Part shown: piece after piece, positions 44,813 through 56,257 of the stretch
Layout of the letters: each line of letters begins with the position of its first letter
How positions within the stretch are numbered: position 1 is the stretch's first letter
Source of the DNA: Leucaena leucocephala
Taxonomy: Eukaryota > Streptophyta > Magnoliopsida > Fabales > Fabaceae
Direction of reading: 5' to 3'
Length of the DNA: 64,000 bases
NCBI GenBank assembly: GCA_037074615.1
Contig: CM073569.1
Coordinates: forward strand, 9,058,001-9,122,000
The notes under the pieces: generated by a model
What the model was told of the DNA's origin: nothing
The model's database searches: none
What the model saw: only the letters and a program-made list of their open reading frames with translations
Translations under genes and position numbers: made by a program

Positions 44813-47786
44813 GTCACATCCTTATTTTTATATATCATAAGGACCATCCAGTAGCACTTAGAACCACTTTCAGGGTCATTGAAGTCTAAACTCTTAATCT
44901 GGAATTTTATTCATATCGGGTACTGTTCACTATAGCAAATTCCAGATGAGTGACCTGACTTTGAAAAATCATAACTAATTCTAGAAAAATCTAAATGAAG
45001 TGGTTCAAATTGCTACACGAAGATAACTTAAGTATGTTTGATGTCAAAATCATTGGTTGACCATTCCATGACAAATTCAACATGAGTCAACGTTTCAACT
45101 TTACTGTTCATCCAATGACTTTCTCCTGAATCCAGCATTCTGGTCCCAACTTTAGAAATTTATACCTTTTCGTGTATACATCCAAATAAAGTATTATATA
45201 TATCAAATTAAATCTTAGTATGTCTACTATTTACCATAAAAATATCATACATTTATTCATCCATTTACTATTTTTAATGATTTACCAAACATCAATTGGT
45301 CTCCACGGATTACTGTTCACAGAGTCATTTTTCAGCAACCACCCTTACATATTAATGCATACATCATATATCAGTCAAACATGCCAGATAACAATCATTA
45401 TTAAATAATCAACTGTTATACATCAGTGCATGATTAACATTCTCATATTTCTATTACATTTTTCGTTGTCTAAAACCCGGCAGCATAACTGCTACATTCC
45501 TTTTGTAGAAAGTAACCGATCTTGTACCGATTCGGTAATTCCCGTAGGAACTACCATTCTACGTAAGTACCCAGGAAAGACTGGATGAACCTGCTAGGTC
45601 CACTCACTTCCAGCCTCCTTAGACAGCACCTACGTACACAGTACGTATCAGTTCCTTTCTTTGTTCCTGCTTCGTTGCCAGAATTTCGGCAGCCTACCGG
45701 CGTCTCTTAAAATTTTCAAATTTTATTTTGACAGAACCTCCCCTGTAATGTTATATATGGGAATGAGATTCAAAAGAATCTCAGTAGCAACAATCATAAC
45801 AATATATGTAATGCAGTGTGACAGTGTTTGCTTGTGATTGTGTACAGATAAGTATGCTGCATGCTTCAATATTTAATAACATATGATCATAGCATTGTAA
45901 TAGAGCTTCAAGCATAACATATAAGACAACAATCCAACCAAACAATAGCACAACAATTCACAAAGACATTACATAAAAGCTAGGATTAGTTACTACCTCA
46001 AAAGCAGAACTCTAGAATTTCTCTACTGCTTCCAACTTCACCAGAACTTCCTTTCTTCTTTCTTTTTCTCAAGCACTTCCTTATCTCTCTACGCTTGCTT
46101 CTTGGCATGATAAATGAAGGCAAGGGGGGGTATTTATAGTTTCCTTCAATGGCATTCTTGTAATTTTGAAGCCATCTGATCCTGTGGTCCTGGTTTTTCC
46201 GGAATTTCCTATTTTCTTTTATTCCTTTTACTGCATCATGCATGACATCACCTCAAGGCCACCTCATGGGAAACCTCATATGTCACATGGCGAAATTGCA
46301 AGCTCTTGGGACACCTCATCAGCTGACTTAGCAGTTCCAGTCCAATCCAGTACCGGTCCGGTCCGATTTCCCACAAACTGGACTCACCGGCTAAGATTAT
46401 GCCACATGTCCTTAACTTTTTTCTTTCTCCTCTATGTTGGCGCCATGTGTCATCTTCCTGGCACTTGTTACGCCATCCAACGCTATCCAGATAAGTCCAG
46501 AACTTTATCTGATCACCTCCTCAGTTATCGTGCCGACCAAGTAACTTTACTTTATTGAAACAGCATTAAAATAGTATTTTAATGCCACTTTTTCCCACAT
46601 ATCACTGGGCCTACGTTTTTGGGCTCTAGAAATGTTATCTTGGATCCTGATCAAGCTCAAGTACTCTGATGGCTTGATTCCTAAGAAACATCCCTTGGCA
46701 AATTACCAAAATACCCCTGGGTGCCCTTTCTTGCCCTATTTTAACCCTAAGGGTAAAATCGTCATTTTACACCCTTCAGTACTCTGTCAGGGCATATACT
46801 GACTCTGAGGAACTTTATTTGTATGTGCCTTGGCTCCTAGGCCTGTCCAGAATGACCAAAATGCCCTTATACATCTACTACCCCTTTAGTACATACATCT
46901 ACCACCTATCAGTCCATGTGTCCTATTGGGCCTTTGATGGCGCCATTTTTTGGACTTTCTGGGTCCAACACCTTCATGGCACCCGTTACGAGGAATTCTT
47001 CCCTGTCCAGGTTCACCGAATATTTTAGCTATTATGCACCGTTTACACACATATCCGGACACTGGCTCCTTCTGTCAGATACACTGCCCTACTGTGTCCG
47101 GGCAGCCATTTGGGTCATAACGGACATCTGACTGTTGTTACCCGACCTCATTCAATCTTAGTTTAAATACCGATAAATCTCCCTATCGGATCCCTGGAGG
47201 CCTCATACTCCCATCTGGATTTGCTAATTTGTGAATAACTTTTTCTACATACCTCCTATCAGTATTCTGTCAGTTTCCTGACATCCGCCCCATAAGGGCG
47301 CATCATCCTGTAATTTCTTACTTATATCTGATTTCTAGGGTATCCGGTAGAAATTTTTATAACTTTTGAATGATCAGTCCATTTTTTACTATCTGAAGTC
47401 TTCAAAAATGCCGGTATTAAGCTGGATTACCCAGCGTCAGTTGCCCTATCTTCTGATGAAATCTGGGACTGAAATGCTGTCGGGCGGTCCAAACCACTTC
47501 TGGCCTATTTTTCTTTAATTATACTTTAGTCCCAGGGAACTTTTCTTCTTTGCAATTAAGTCCCTTAAATTTGGCTAAAATTACACTTTGAGACCCCACA
47601 TTTTTGTCTACCTTTCTTTCCTAACCTTAAACTTTTCATAATTGCATTTAAGTCCTTTCATTTCCTTTCTTTTGCAATTTAATCCTTTTCTTTACATAAA
47701 GGACCACATCTTTTTCCTTAAAAAGAACTCATATATTCCATTTAATTTGTACATAGAAATCAGTACAAAAAATTAAGGATATTACA
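44813..47786 (-). repeat. 3' LTR (LTR C, 2,974 bp) of the chromovirus
   Basis: Minus strand TGTAATATCCTTAATTTTTT to ...AAAATAAGGATGTGACA. A TATA box CTATAAATA lies at 46131-46139. The gagatt/aatctc hairpin is at 45765-45782. It is followed (plus-strand side) by the polypurine tract and pol. Confidence 0.85.
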
Positions 47787-47800
47787 TTTCTCTCCCCCTT
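47787..47800 (-). other. Polypurine tract of the chromovirus
   Basis: The minus strand reads AAGGGGGAGAGAAA directly before the 3' LTR. The upstream 'atttcgaggacgaaat' is the usual wording between Tekay pol and the tract. Confidence 0.85.
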
Positions 47801-47839
47801 AAAATAAATTTCGTCCTCGAAATTTACATTACATCTATC

Positions 47840-48199
47840 CTATAGAAACAATTCAGGATACTTTTCTCTCATCTTTTCTTCTATTTCCCATGTAGCTTCT
47901 TGTTCAGTCAAGCCTTTCCAGATCACTTTAACTAAAGAAATTTGTTTATTCCGCAACTGCTTGACTTTTTTATCAGTAATTCGCACCGATCCAACCTCAT
48001 AGGTCAAGTCATCTCGCAGTGCGACCTCATCTTGCTCAATCACATGAGATGGATCTGGAACATACTTCTTTAATTGGGAAACATGGAACACATCATGTAT
48101 CTGGCTGAGATTAGGAGGAAGAGCCAACTTGTAGGCTATTGCTCCTATCTTTGAGAGAATCTGGAATGGTCCGATGTATCTTGGGTGCAATTTCTTCAC
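47840..48199 (-). pseudogene. Integrase C-terminal GPY/F domain plus chromodomain
   Basis: Frame of 119 codons: KKLHPRYIGPFQILSKIGAI and LPPNLSQIHDVFHVSQLKKY form the GPY/F module. VRITDKKVKQLRNKQISLVK then VIWKGLTEQEATWEIEEKMR is the chromodomain that targets integration to marked chromatin in chromoviruses. It ends at KYPELFL-stop. The linker to the catalytic core (48200-48325) has frameshifts, so pol is inactive. Confidence 0.85.
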
Positions 48200-48324
48200 T
48201 TTGATTGATCGTCCGGCTCCAGCAGTTGGAGTTCACTTAAGGAATACTGTTCACCTTCTTCGAACTCCAACAACTTTCTTCTGACATCTGCATAGCTTTT
48301 CTGTCTGCTTTGAGCCGTCAACAA

Positions 48325-49110
48325 TCATTTTCTAATTACCGCAACTTGTTCTGCAGTTTGATCCACTATATCCGGACCAAGCATTCTTCTCTCACTCAAC
48401 TCTAGCCAGCATAAGGGGGATCTACATTTACGTCCATAGAGTGCTTCAAAAGGTGCCATCTGAATACTGGCCTGATAACTATTGTTATAAGCAAACTCTA
48501 TAAGGGGTAAATGGATATCCCAGCTGCCTTTGAAATCTAAGACACATGCTCTCAGCATATCCTCTAACGTTTGTATTGTTCTTTCAGATTGACCATCTGT
48601 CTGAGGATGATAAGCTGTACTAAATCTGAGAGTAGTGCCCATTTCTTCCTGTAAAGCCCTCCAGAAATTTGAAGTAAATCGAGGGTCTCTATCAGACACA
48701 ATGCTGCTCGGGATACCATGAAGCCTTACGATCTCCTTTATATACAACTTTGCCAGCTTTTCAAGAGAATCTCTCTTATTGATTGCCAGAAAATGTGCTG
48801 ACTTTGTCAGTCGATCAATTACTACCCACACTGCATCATGTCTACTTGGAGTCAGGGGTAGTCCTTCCACAAAGTCCATGGCAATCCCATCCCATTTCCA
48901 CTCAGGGATTTCTAGAGGCTGCAATGTTCCTGCTGGCTTTTGATGTTCAACTTTCACTTTCTGGCAGGTCAAGCACTTAGATACATAAGTCACAACATCT
49001 TTCTTCAATCCAGGCCACCAAAATAACCTTTTAACATCATGGTACATCTTGGTCATACCTGGATGTACAGTATACCAACTTTTATGTGCTTCCTCCAGAA
49101 TCCTTTCCCT
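48325..49110 (-). pseudogene. Gypsy integrase: zinc-binding domain and DDE catalytic core
   Basis: The open frame starts inside pol at RERILEEAHKSWYTVHPG. The HHCC zinc finger is visible (VHPG, MYHDVK, KCLTCQ). The catalytic triad is D in IAMDFVEGLP, D in IVSDRDPRF and E in GQSERTIQTLEDML. The frame ends at a stop, 48325. It is cut at 49110 by fusion to LTR B, so RT and RNase H are gone. The fragment is otherwise well preserved, which suggests a fairly recent copy. Confidence 0.9.
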
Positions 49111-51117
49111 TATATCAGTGCATGTTTAACATTCTCATATTTCTGTTACACTTTCCGTTGTCTAAAATACGGCAGCATAACTGCTACATTCCGTCTGTAG
49201 TAAGTAACCGATCTTGTACCGATTCGGTAATTCCTGTAGGAGCTACCATTCTACATAAGTACCCAGAAAAGACTGGATGAACCTGCTAGGTCCACTCACT
49301 TCCAGCATCCTTAGACAGCACCTACGTACACAGTACGTATCAGTTCCTTTCTTTGTTCCTGCTTTGTTGCTAGAATTTCGGCAGCCTAACGGCATCTCCT
49401 AAAATTTCCAAATTCTATTTTGACAGAACCTCCCCTGTAATGTTATATATGGGAATGAGATTCAAAAGAATCTCAGTAGCAACAATCATAACAATATATG
49501 TAATGCAGTATGACAGTGCCTGCTTGTGATTGTGTACAAATAAGTATGCTGCATGCTTCAATATTCAATAACATATGATCATAGCATTGCAATAGAGCTT
49601 CAAGCATAACATATAAGACAACAATCCAACCAAACAATAGCACAACAATTCACAAAGATATTACATAAAAGCTAGGATTAGTTACTACCTTAAAAGCAGA
49701 ACTTCAAAACTTCTCTACTGCTTCCAACTCCACCAGAACTTCCTTTCTTCTTTCTTTTTCTCACTTTCTCTCTCAAGCACTTCCTTATCTCTCTAAACCT
49801 TGCTCGTGGCCGTGAGAATGAGAGGCATGGGGGGTATTTATAGTTTCCTTTAATGGCATTCTTGTAATTTTGAAGCCATCTGATCCTGTGGTCCTGGTTT
49901 TTCCAGAATTTCTTATTTTTCTTTATTCCTTTTACTGCATCATGCATGACATCACTCAATGCCACCTCAAGGGACAACTCACCACCCACATTCTTCACAT
50001 GGCGCAATTTGGAGAGGGGAGAAGCCTTCTGGAAGCTTTCCGATCCAATCCGATACCGGCCCGGTTCGTCGCCTCGAAAACTGAACCGTTTTCTGAATCT
50101 ACTTTTCCTGGAAACCCATATTATGTCTTCTGACCTTACATTTAGTATCTAGACCCTTTATATCATTAAAATTTTAATACTGGGTCTAAGCTCAATTACA
50201 GATCTCCTTCGAAATGACCAAAATACCCCTGGGTGCCATTTCATGCCCTATCTTAACCCTAAGGGCAAAATCGTCATTTTACACCCTTCTATACCTCATC
50301 AGGGCATTTAATGACTCTAGTTAACTTCTCCGTTATATATCTTGGCCTCTAGGCCTGTTCAGAATGACCAAAATGCCCTTCATACGCCTATTACCCCTTT
50401 GGTACAACACATGGGCATTTTCGTAATTTCGCACTTTTCCGGGGTTCTGCCGGACACTGGCCCACCTATCAGTCCAAGAGTCTTATTGAACCTTTGTTGG
50501 CACCATTATTGGGCCTTTCTGGGTCCATCACCTTTATGGCACGTATTTCGAGGAATCTTCCTCTGGCACAGTTTATTGAATATTTTATTATTATTTACCG
50601 TTTATACACATTTTCGGACACCGGCTCCTTCTGTCAGATACACTGCCCTACTGTGTCTGGGCAGCCATTTGGGTCATAACGGGCATCTGACTGTTGTTAT
50701 CTGACCTCATTCAGTCTTGGTTTAAATACCGATAAATCTCCCTATCGGATCCTTGGAGGCCTCATACCCCCGTCTGGATTTTCTAATTTGTGAATAACTT
50801 TTTCTATTTCCGGTCACTGTTTTTGCCTATTTTCGGTCCAAGTTTTCATAATTACACTTTTGCCCCGGAAACTTTTCTTCTTTTCAACTAAGACCCTTTA
50901 TTTGGCTTAAATTACACTTAAGGACCCCACATTTTTGTCTACCTTTCTTTCCTAACCTTAAACTTTCCATAATTGCATTTAAGTCCTTTTATTTCCTTTC
51001 TTTTGAAATTTAATCCTTTTCTTTACATAAAGGATCACATCTTTTTCCTGAAAAAGAACTCATATATTCCATTTAATCTGTACATAGAAATCAGTACAGA
51101 AAATTAAGGATATTACA
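49111..51117 (-). repeat. LTR B: truncated, diverged LTR fused to integrase
   Basis: The minus strand starts TGTAATATCCTTAATTTTCT (51117), abutting the truncated tail of LTR A, and stops at ...TGCACTGATATA (49111), where pol begins. It lacks the ~600 bp that would complete the LTR. The 50000-50160 part differs from LTRs A and C ('ggagaggggagaagcc' in place of their CCGGTCCGGTCC region). TATA box at 49835-49843; hairpin at 49457-49474. Confidence 0.8.
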
Positions 51118-53996
51118 ACCTGACTTTGAAAAATCATAACTAATTCTAGAAAAATCAAAATGAAGTGGTTCAAATTGATACACGAAGATAACTTAAGTAT
51201 ATTTCAGGAAAAAATCATTGGTTGACCATTCCATGACAAATTCAACATGAGTCAACGTTTCAACTTTACTCCAATGACTTTCTCCTGAATCCAGCATTCT
51301 GGTCCCAACTTTAGAAATTTATATATTTTCGTGTATACATCCAAATTAAGTATTCTATATATCAAATTAAATCTTAGTATGTCTACTATTTACCATAAAA
51401 ATATCATACATTTATTCATCCATTTACTATTTTTAATGATTTACCAAACATCAATTGGTCTCCACGGATTACTGTTCACAGAGTCATTTTTCAGCAACCA
51501 CCCTTACATATTAATGCATACATCATATATCAGTCAAACATGCCAGATAACAATCATTATTAAATAATCAACTGTTATACATCAGTGCATGATTAACATT
51601 CTCATATTTTTATTACATTTTTCGTTGTCTAAAACCCGGCAGCATAACTGCTACATTCCTTTTGTAGAAAGTAACCGATCTTGTACCGATTCGGTAATTC
51701 CCGTAGGAACTACCATTCTACGTAAGTACCCAGGAAAGACTGGATGAACCTGCTAGGTCCACTCACTTCCAGCCTCCTTAGACAGCACCTACGTACACAG
51801 TACGTATCAGTTCCTTTCTTTGTTCCTGCTTCGTTGCCAGAATTTCGGCAGCCTACCGGCGTCTCTTAAAATTTTCAAATTTTATTTTGACAGAACCTCC
51901 CCTGTAATGTTATATATGGGAATGAGATTCAAAAGAATCTCAGTAGCAACAATCATAACAATATATGTAATGCAGTGTGACAGTGTTTGCTTGTGATTGT
52001 GTACAGATAAGTATGCTGCATGCTTCAATATTCAATAACATATGATCATAGCATTGTAATAGAGCTTCAAGCATAACATATAAGACAACAATCCAACCAA
52101 ACAATAGCACAACAATTCACAAGATGTCACAACATATAAGACAACAATCCAACCAAACAATAACTCTAGAATTTCTCTACTGCTTCCAACTTCACCAGAA
52201 CTTCCTTTCTTCTTTCTTTTTCTCACTTTCTCTCTCAAGCACTTCCTTATCTCTCTAAGCTTGCTTCTTGGCGTGATAAATGAAGGCAAGGGGGGTATTT
52301 ATAGTTTCCTTCAATGGAATTCTTGTAATTTTGAAGCCATCTGATCCTGTGGTCCTGGTTTTTCCGGAATTTCCTATTTTCTTTTATTCCTTTTACTGCA
52401 TCATGCATGACATCACCTCAAGGACACCTCATGGGACACCTCATATGTCACATGGAGAAATTGCAAGCTCTTGGGACACCTCATCAGCTGACTCAGCAGT
52501 TCCAGTCCAATCCAGTACCGGTCCGGTCCGATTTCCCACAAACTGGACTCACCGGCTAAGATTATGCCACATGTCCTTAACTTTTTTTTTCTCCTCTATG
52601 TTGGCGCCATGTGTCATCTTCCTGGCACCTGTTACGCCATCCAACGCTATCCAGATAAGTCCAGAACTTTATCTGATCACCTCCTCGGTTATCGTGCCGA
52701 CCGAGTAACTTTACTTTATTGAAACAGCATTAAAATAGTATTTTAATGCCACTTTTTCCCACATATCACTGGGCCTACGTTTTTGGGCTCTGGGAATGTT
52801 ATCTTGGATCCTGATCAAGCTCAAGTACTCTGATGGCTCGATTCCCAAGAAACATCCCTTGGCAAATTACCAAAATACCCCTGGGTGCCCTTTCTTGCCC
52901 TATTTTAACCCTAAGGGTAAAATCGTCATTTTACACCCTTCAGTACTCTGTCAGGGCATATACTGAATCTGAGTAACTTTATTTGTATGTGCCTTGGCTC
53001 CTGGGCCTGTCCAGAATGACCAAAATGCCCTTATACATCTACTACCCCTTTAGTACAACGCAGGGGCATTTTCGTAATTTCACACTTTTCCGGGGGTCTG
53101 CTGGACACTGGCCCACCTATCAGTCCACGTGTCCTATTGGGCCTTTGATGGCGCCATTTTTGGGACTTTCTGGGTCCAACACCTTCATGGCACCCGTTAC
53201 GAGGAATTCTTCCCTGTCCAAGTTCACCGAATATTTTAGCTATTATGCACCGTTTACACACATATCCGGACACTGGCTCCTTCTGTCAGATACACTGCCC
53301 TACTGTGTCCGGGCATCCATTTGGGTCATAACGGACATCTGACTGTTGTTACCCGACCTCATTCAATCTTAGTTTAAATACCGATAAATCTCCCATCGGA
53401 TCCCTGGAGGCCTCATACTCCCGTCTGGATTTGCTAATTTGTGAATAACTTTTTCTACAGACCTCCTATCAGTATTCTGTCAGTTTTCTGACATCCGCCC
53501 TATAAGGGCGCATCATCCTGTAATTTCTTACTTATATCTGATTTCTAGGGTATCCGGTAGGAATTTTTATAACTTTTGGACGATCAGTCCATTTTTGACT
53601 ATCTGGAGTCTTCAAAAATTCGGGTATTAAGCTGGATTACCCAGCGTCAGTTGCCCTATCTTCTGGTGAAATCTGGGACTGAAATGCTGTCGGGCGGTCC
53701 AAACCACTTCTGCCCTATTTTTCTTTAATTATACTTTAGCCCCAGGGAACTTTTCTTCTTTGCAATTAAGTCCCTTAAATTTGGCTAAAATTACACTTTG
53801 AGACCCCACATTTTTGTCTACCTTTCTTTCCTAACCTTAAACTTTCCATAATTGCATTTAAGTCCTTTCATTTCCTTTCTTTTGCAATTTAATCCTTTTC
53901 TTTACATAAAGGACCACATCTTTTTCCTGAAAAAGAACTCATATATTCTATTTAATCTGTACATAGAAATCAGTACAGAAAATTAAGGATATTACA
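51118..53996 (-). repeat. 5' LTR (LTR A, 2,879 bp, lacks last ~140 bp)
   Basis: Nearly identical to LTR C along its length. It lacks the sequence matching 44813-44952, i.e. its own 3' end and the primer site. TATA box at 52296-52304; hairpin at 51924-51941. Confidence 0.85.
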
Positions 53997-55574
53997 GATA
54001 TAGTAGAGAAACAAGTATTGGAAGCATTGGAATCAAAATGAGAATTTTTAGAAAACATGTGAAGCTTTTCAGTTCTGTACAGAAACTTGTGATGCAATTT
54101 GATTTTGGAAATTCTGAATGCATATTTGGATTCTAAATGAAAAATTATGTGTAAGTGAACCATGAGAATTTATTTTAGAAAGATGGAAGCATAAGTCATA
54201 AATTAAAGAAAGAATGGAACTTAGTGAGAACCTAGTCTTGGAATTTTGTTGGAGTTGAATTGTAACTTGATGTTACTTTGTAATAGCTAGATTTTGACAT
54301 TTGTGAGAAGGGAAGATCATTCCAAGAAGGAAATAACAAGGACATCTAAGAGGTAGCAAGAATACCTAACTATAATCTTATGTTTGTTTGATTGTATGCT
54401 TGCTTGTTATGTATGATTCTTGGTTGAGCTTGAGATGATTTTATGATGATGATGATGATGAAGTATGAATGGTTGCAACTCCTTGCAATTAATGTCATGA
54501 CAATATGCATGTTAGAGGTTGCTTATGTATGTTCATGAAGTAGCTCCCATGTCATTATAACATGTTAAGCATTTAATCAAGCATGCATGTTATTATAGTT
54601 TGTATGACTTGCTATTGAGATTTCCATGAAATCTCATTCTTTCCATATATATAACCATGCTCTAGGTGCTAGAACTTCTCAAGGCAAAAGGTTAAATGTG
54701 GATGATTAATTTGTATATGACTTAAAGTTGAGTACTTAACTTGAGAAGATGATATTTTGATGTGCTTGATGTATGTTACTATGGATCCAGTCTAAGGCAG
54801 TCGACTTCCAACGATAATTTTCTTAACTTATCCATCTTATTTTCACGTGAAATTTGGTATGAACATAGTTAAGTTCTAGAGATTTAAATGGGCACCAAGA
54901 AATTATCAATTGGTTAAGAATTCAAATTGTTATGATTTTTCAATGTCGGGAATAAAATCTGGATTAAGATAAAATGAGTACCCAGAGGCAGTGAGGTTCA
55001 TGCATGAATTTCAAATAGTAAATAAATGCGTTTTTCCATAAACTTTTATGAGCTTAAATTACACATATGAAGATTTAAATAAATATGTAACAAGCCTCAT
55101 TTGGATAAGTACACAAGGAGAAATGAATTTGTGAAAATAAGGTAAAGAAACTAGAACTTCCAAACTTACCAAATGAACAGTATTTTTCAACAAATAAACT
55201 GATTTCATTTGGACAAGGAAACCTCAGTTTCATATTTTTCCTTCAAATTTTAATGAAATATATTTTATTAGAACTTAGAACCACCTCATTTCAATTTTTC
55301 TAGATTTAATTATGAATTTCCAAAGTTCATGATGTAATCTGGATTTACCAAATGAATAATACTATGAACAGTACCGATACCCTAATTCTTGGAAATTGAT
55401 ATTTCTAAGCTAAAATGGTGTTTATTTGGTATAAGATGCTTTCAAATGAGTATATAAAAGGATAAAATTAAGGATACGACATTTATCAAAGCAATACAAT
55501 ATGTTTGTAAAAGCAAGTTGTGTGAAAATTCATTCAGTCCAATGATTTTTGCAAAATCAAAAATTTTCTCTAAT

Positions 55575-55830
55575 TTATCGAGAAGTTATTCGATAAATCC
55601 CCTTATCGAATAGTCCTTCGATAAATACCCTGTTTGATCGAAGTTATTTTTAGCACAATTGCATTTATCGAGAAACATAATTTATTGATCGAAGACTTTA
55701 TCGATAAATACCCTGTTCGATCAATACTTCAATAAAAGTCTTTGCAAAAATTATTTTCATAAAAATGAGTCTGTGTCATATTTATCGAAGGCTTCCTCGA
55801 TAAATCCCATTACGAATAAAGCTTCGAATA
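55575..55830. repeat. TATCGATA-type array with 12/16 bp phase
   Basis: TCGA cores at 55578, 55590, 55606, 55618, 55638, 55678, 55689, 55701, 55717, 55785, 55797 and 55824. The unit TTATCGAATAGTCCTTCGATAA (55604-55625) is a perfect 8 bp inverted repeat around a 6 bp loop. Confidence 0.85.
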
Positions 55831-56257
55831 ATTTCAGTTTAAGACCAATGACTCAAAATTTTCATAAGTTAAATTTAGATTGATTTATCAAAATCTTTAT
55901 CGATAAGAAATCTTGTCAAATAGTTCCTCGATAAATCCTTTTCAGAAATCATATTTTCTTTTCAAAAGTTCTTTCTCATTTATCGATAAATGTTCTTTAT
56001 TAATTAAGTTCCTTTTTAAAATCTTTTCTCAATTAATTGTTATCATCAAAATATTGGAGTATAACATTTCTTCTCATTTTTGATGATGTCAAAACTTAAT
56101 TAAGAAACTTTGAAAATTACTAATTTGTAATAAAGATTAAGCACTAATCAATGAGAAGTTATATCAGTAAATATAAACATAGAGAAGTAATATTAGAAGA
56201 AAATTTTAATTGATTTCAAATAATTGTAATTACAATATAGAAAAAATAAAAATAGTT

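Larger units (their letters stand above)
44808..54001 (-). mobile_element. Ty3/Gypsy chromovirus (Tekay/Del-like), rearranged, perfect TSD GATAT
   Basis: The element spans 44813-53996 on the minus strand with GATAT at 44808-44812 and 53997-54001. Order on the minus strand: LTR A (53996-51118), LTR B (51117-49111), pol 3' end (49110-47840), polypurine tract (47800-47787) and LTR C (47786-44813). Gag, protease, RT and RNase H are missing. LTRs A and C are nearly identical and B is a diverged relative. This fits insertion of a related element into LTR A, followed by one deletion from inside LTR B to the integrase. Confidence 0.85.
43091..55486 (+). mobile_element. Solo LTR, X family (X1, ~3.2 kb net), TSD TTTGT/TTTAT
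   Basis: Starts TGTAATATCCCAAATTTTC (43096), ends ...TTAAGGATACGACA (55481). TSD tttgt (43091-43095) and tttat (55482-55486). TATA box ctataaata at 44390-44398; hairpin at 54617-54635. The start resembles the chromovirus LTR nested within it, so X is probably a related chromovirus family. The nested 44813-53996 element accounts for the large span. Confidence 0.75.
41107..56066 (-). repeat. 3' LTR of Copia/SIRE-like copy 2 (~2.57 kb net), with nested insertions
   Basis: The minus strand begins TGTTATACTCCAATATTTTG (56066), right after a purine tract (aaaaatgagaagaaa). It ends ...CAATTCACCCCTTTTTGGG TGATACAATCATATTCAACA (41107). Both ends match the LTR at 17201-20388. TATCGATA-type arrays lie at 41956-42250 and 55575-55830. 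It is interrupted by an X-family LTR (43096-55481) with its own nested Gypsy element. Net length = 14,960 minus 12,391. Confidence 0.75.

Noticed and set aside
46166..53342. Several long ORFs in LTRs A, B and C (e.g. 52280-52708, 52983-53342)
   Set aside because: All lie in LTR DNA on the strand opposite to the element and repeat between LTR copies.
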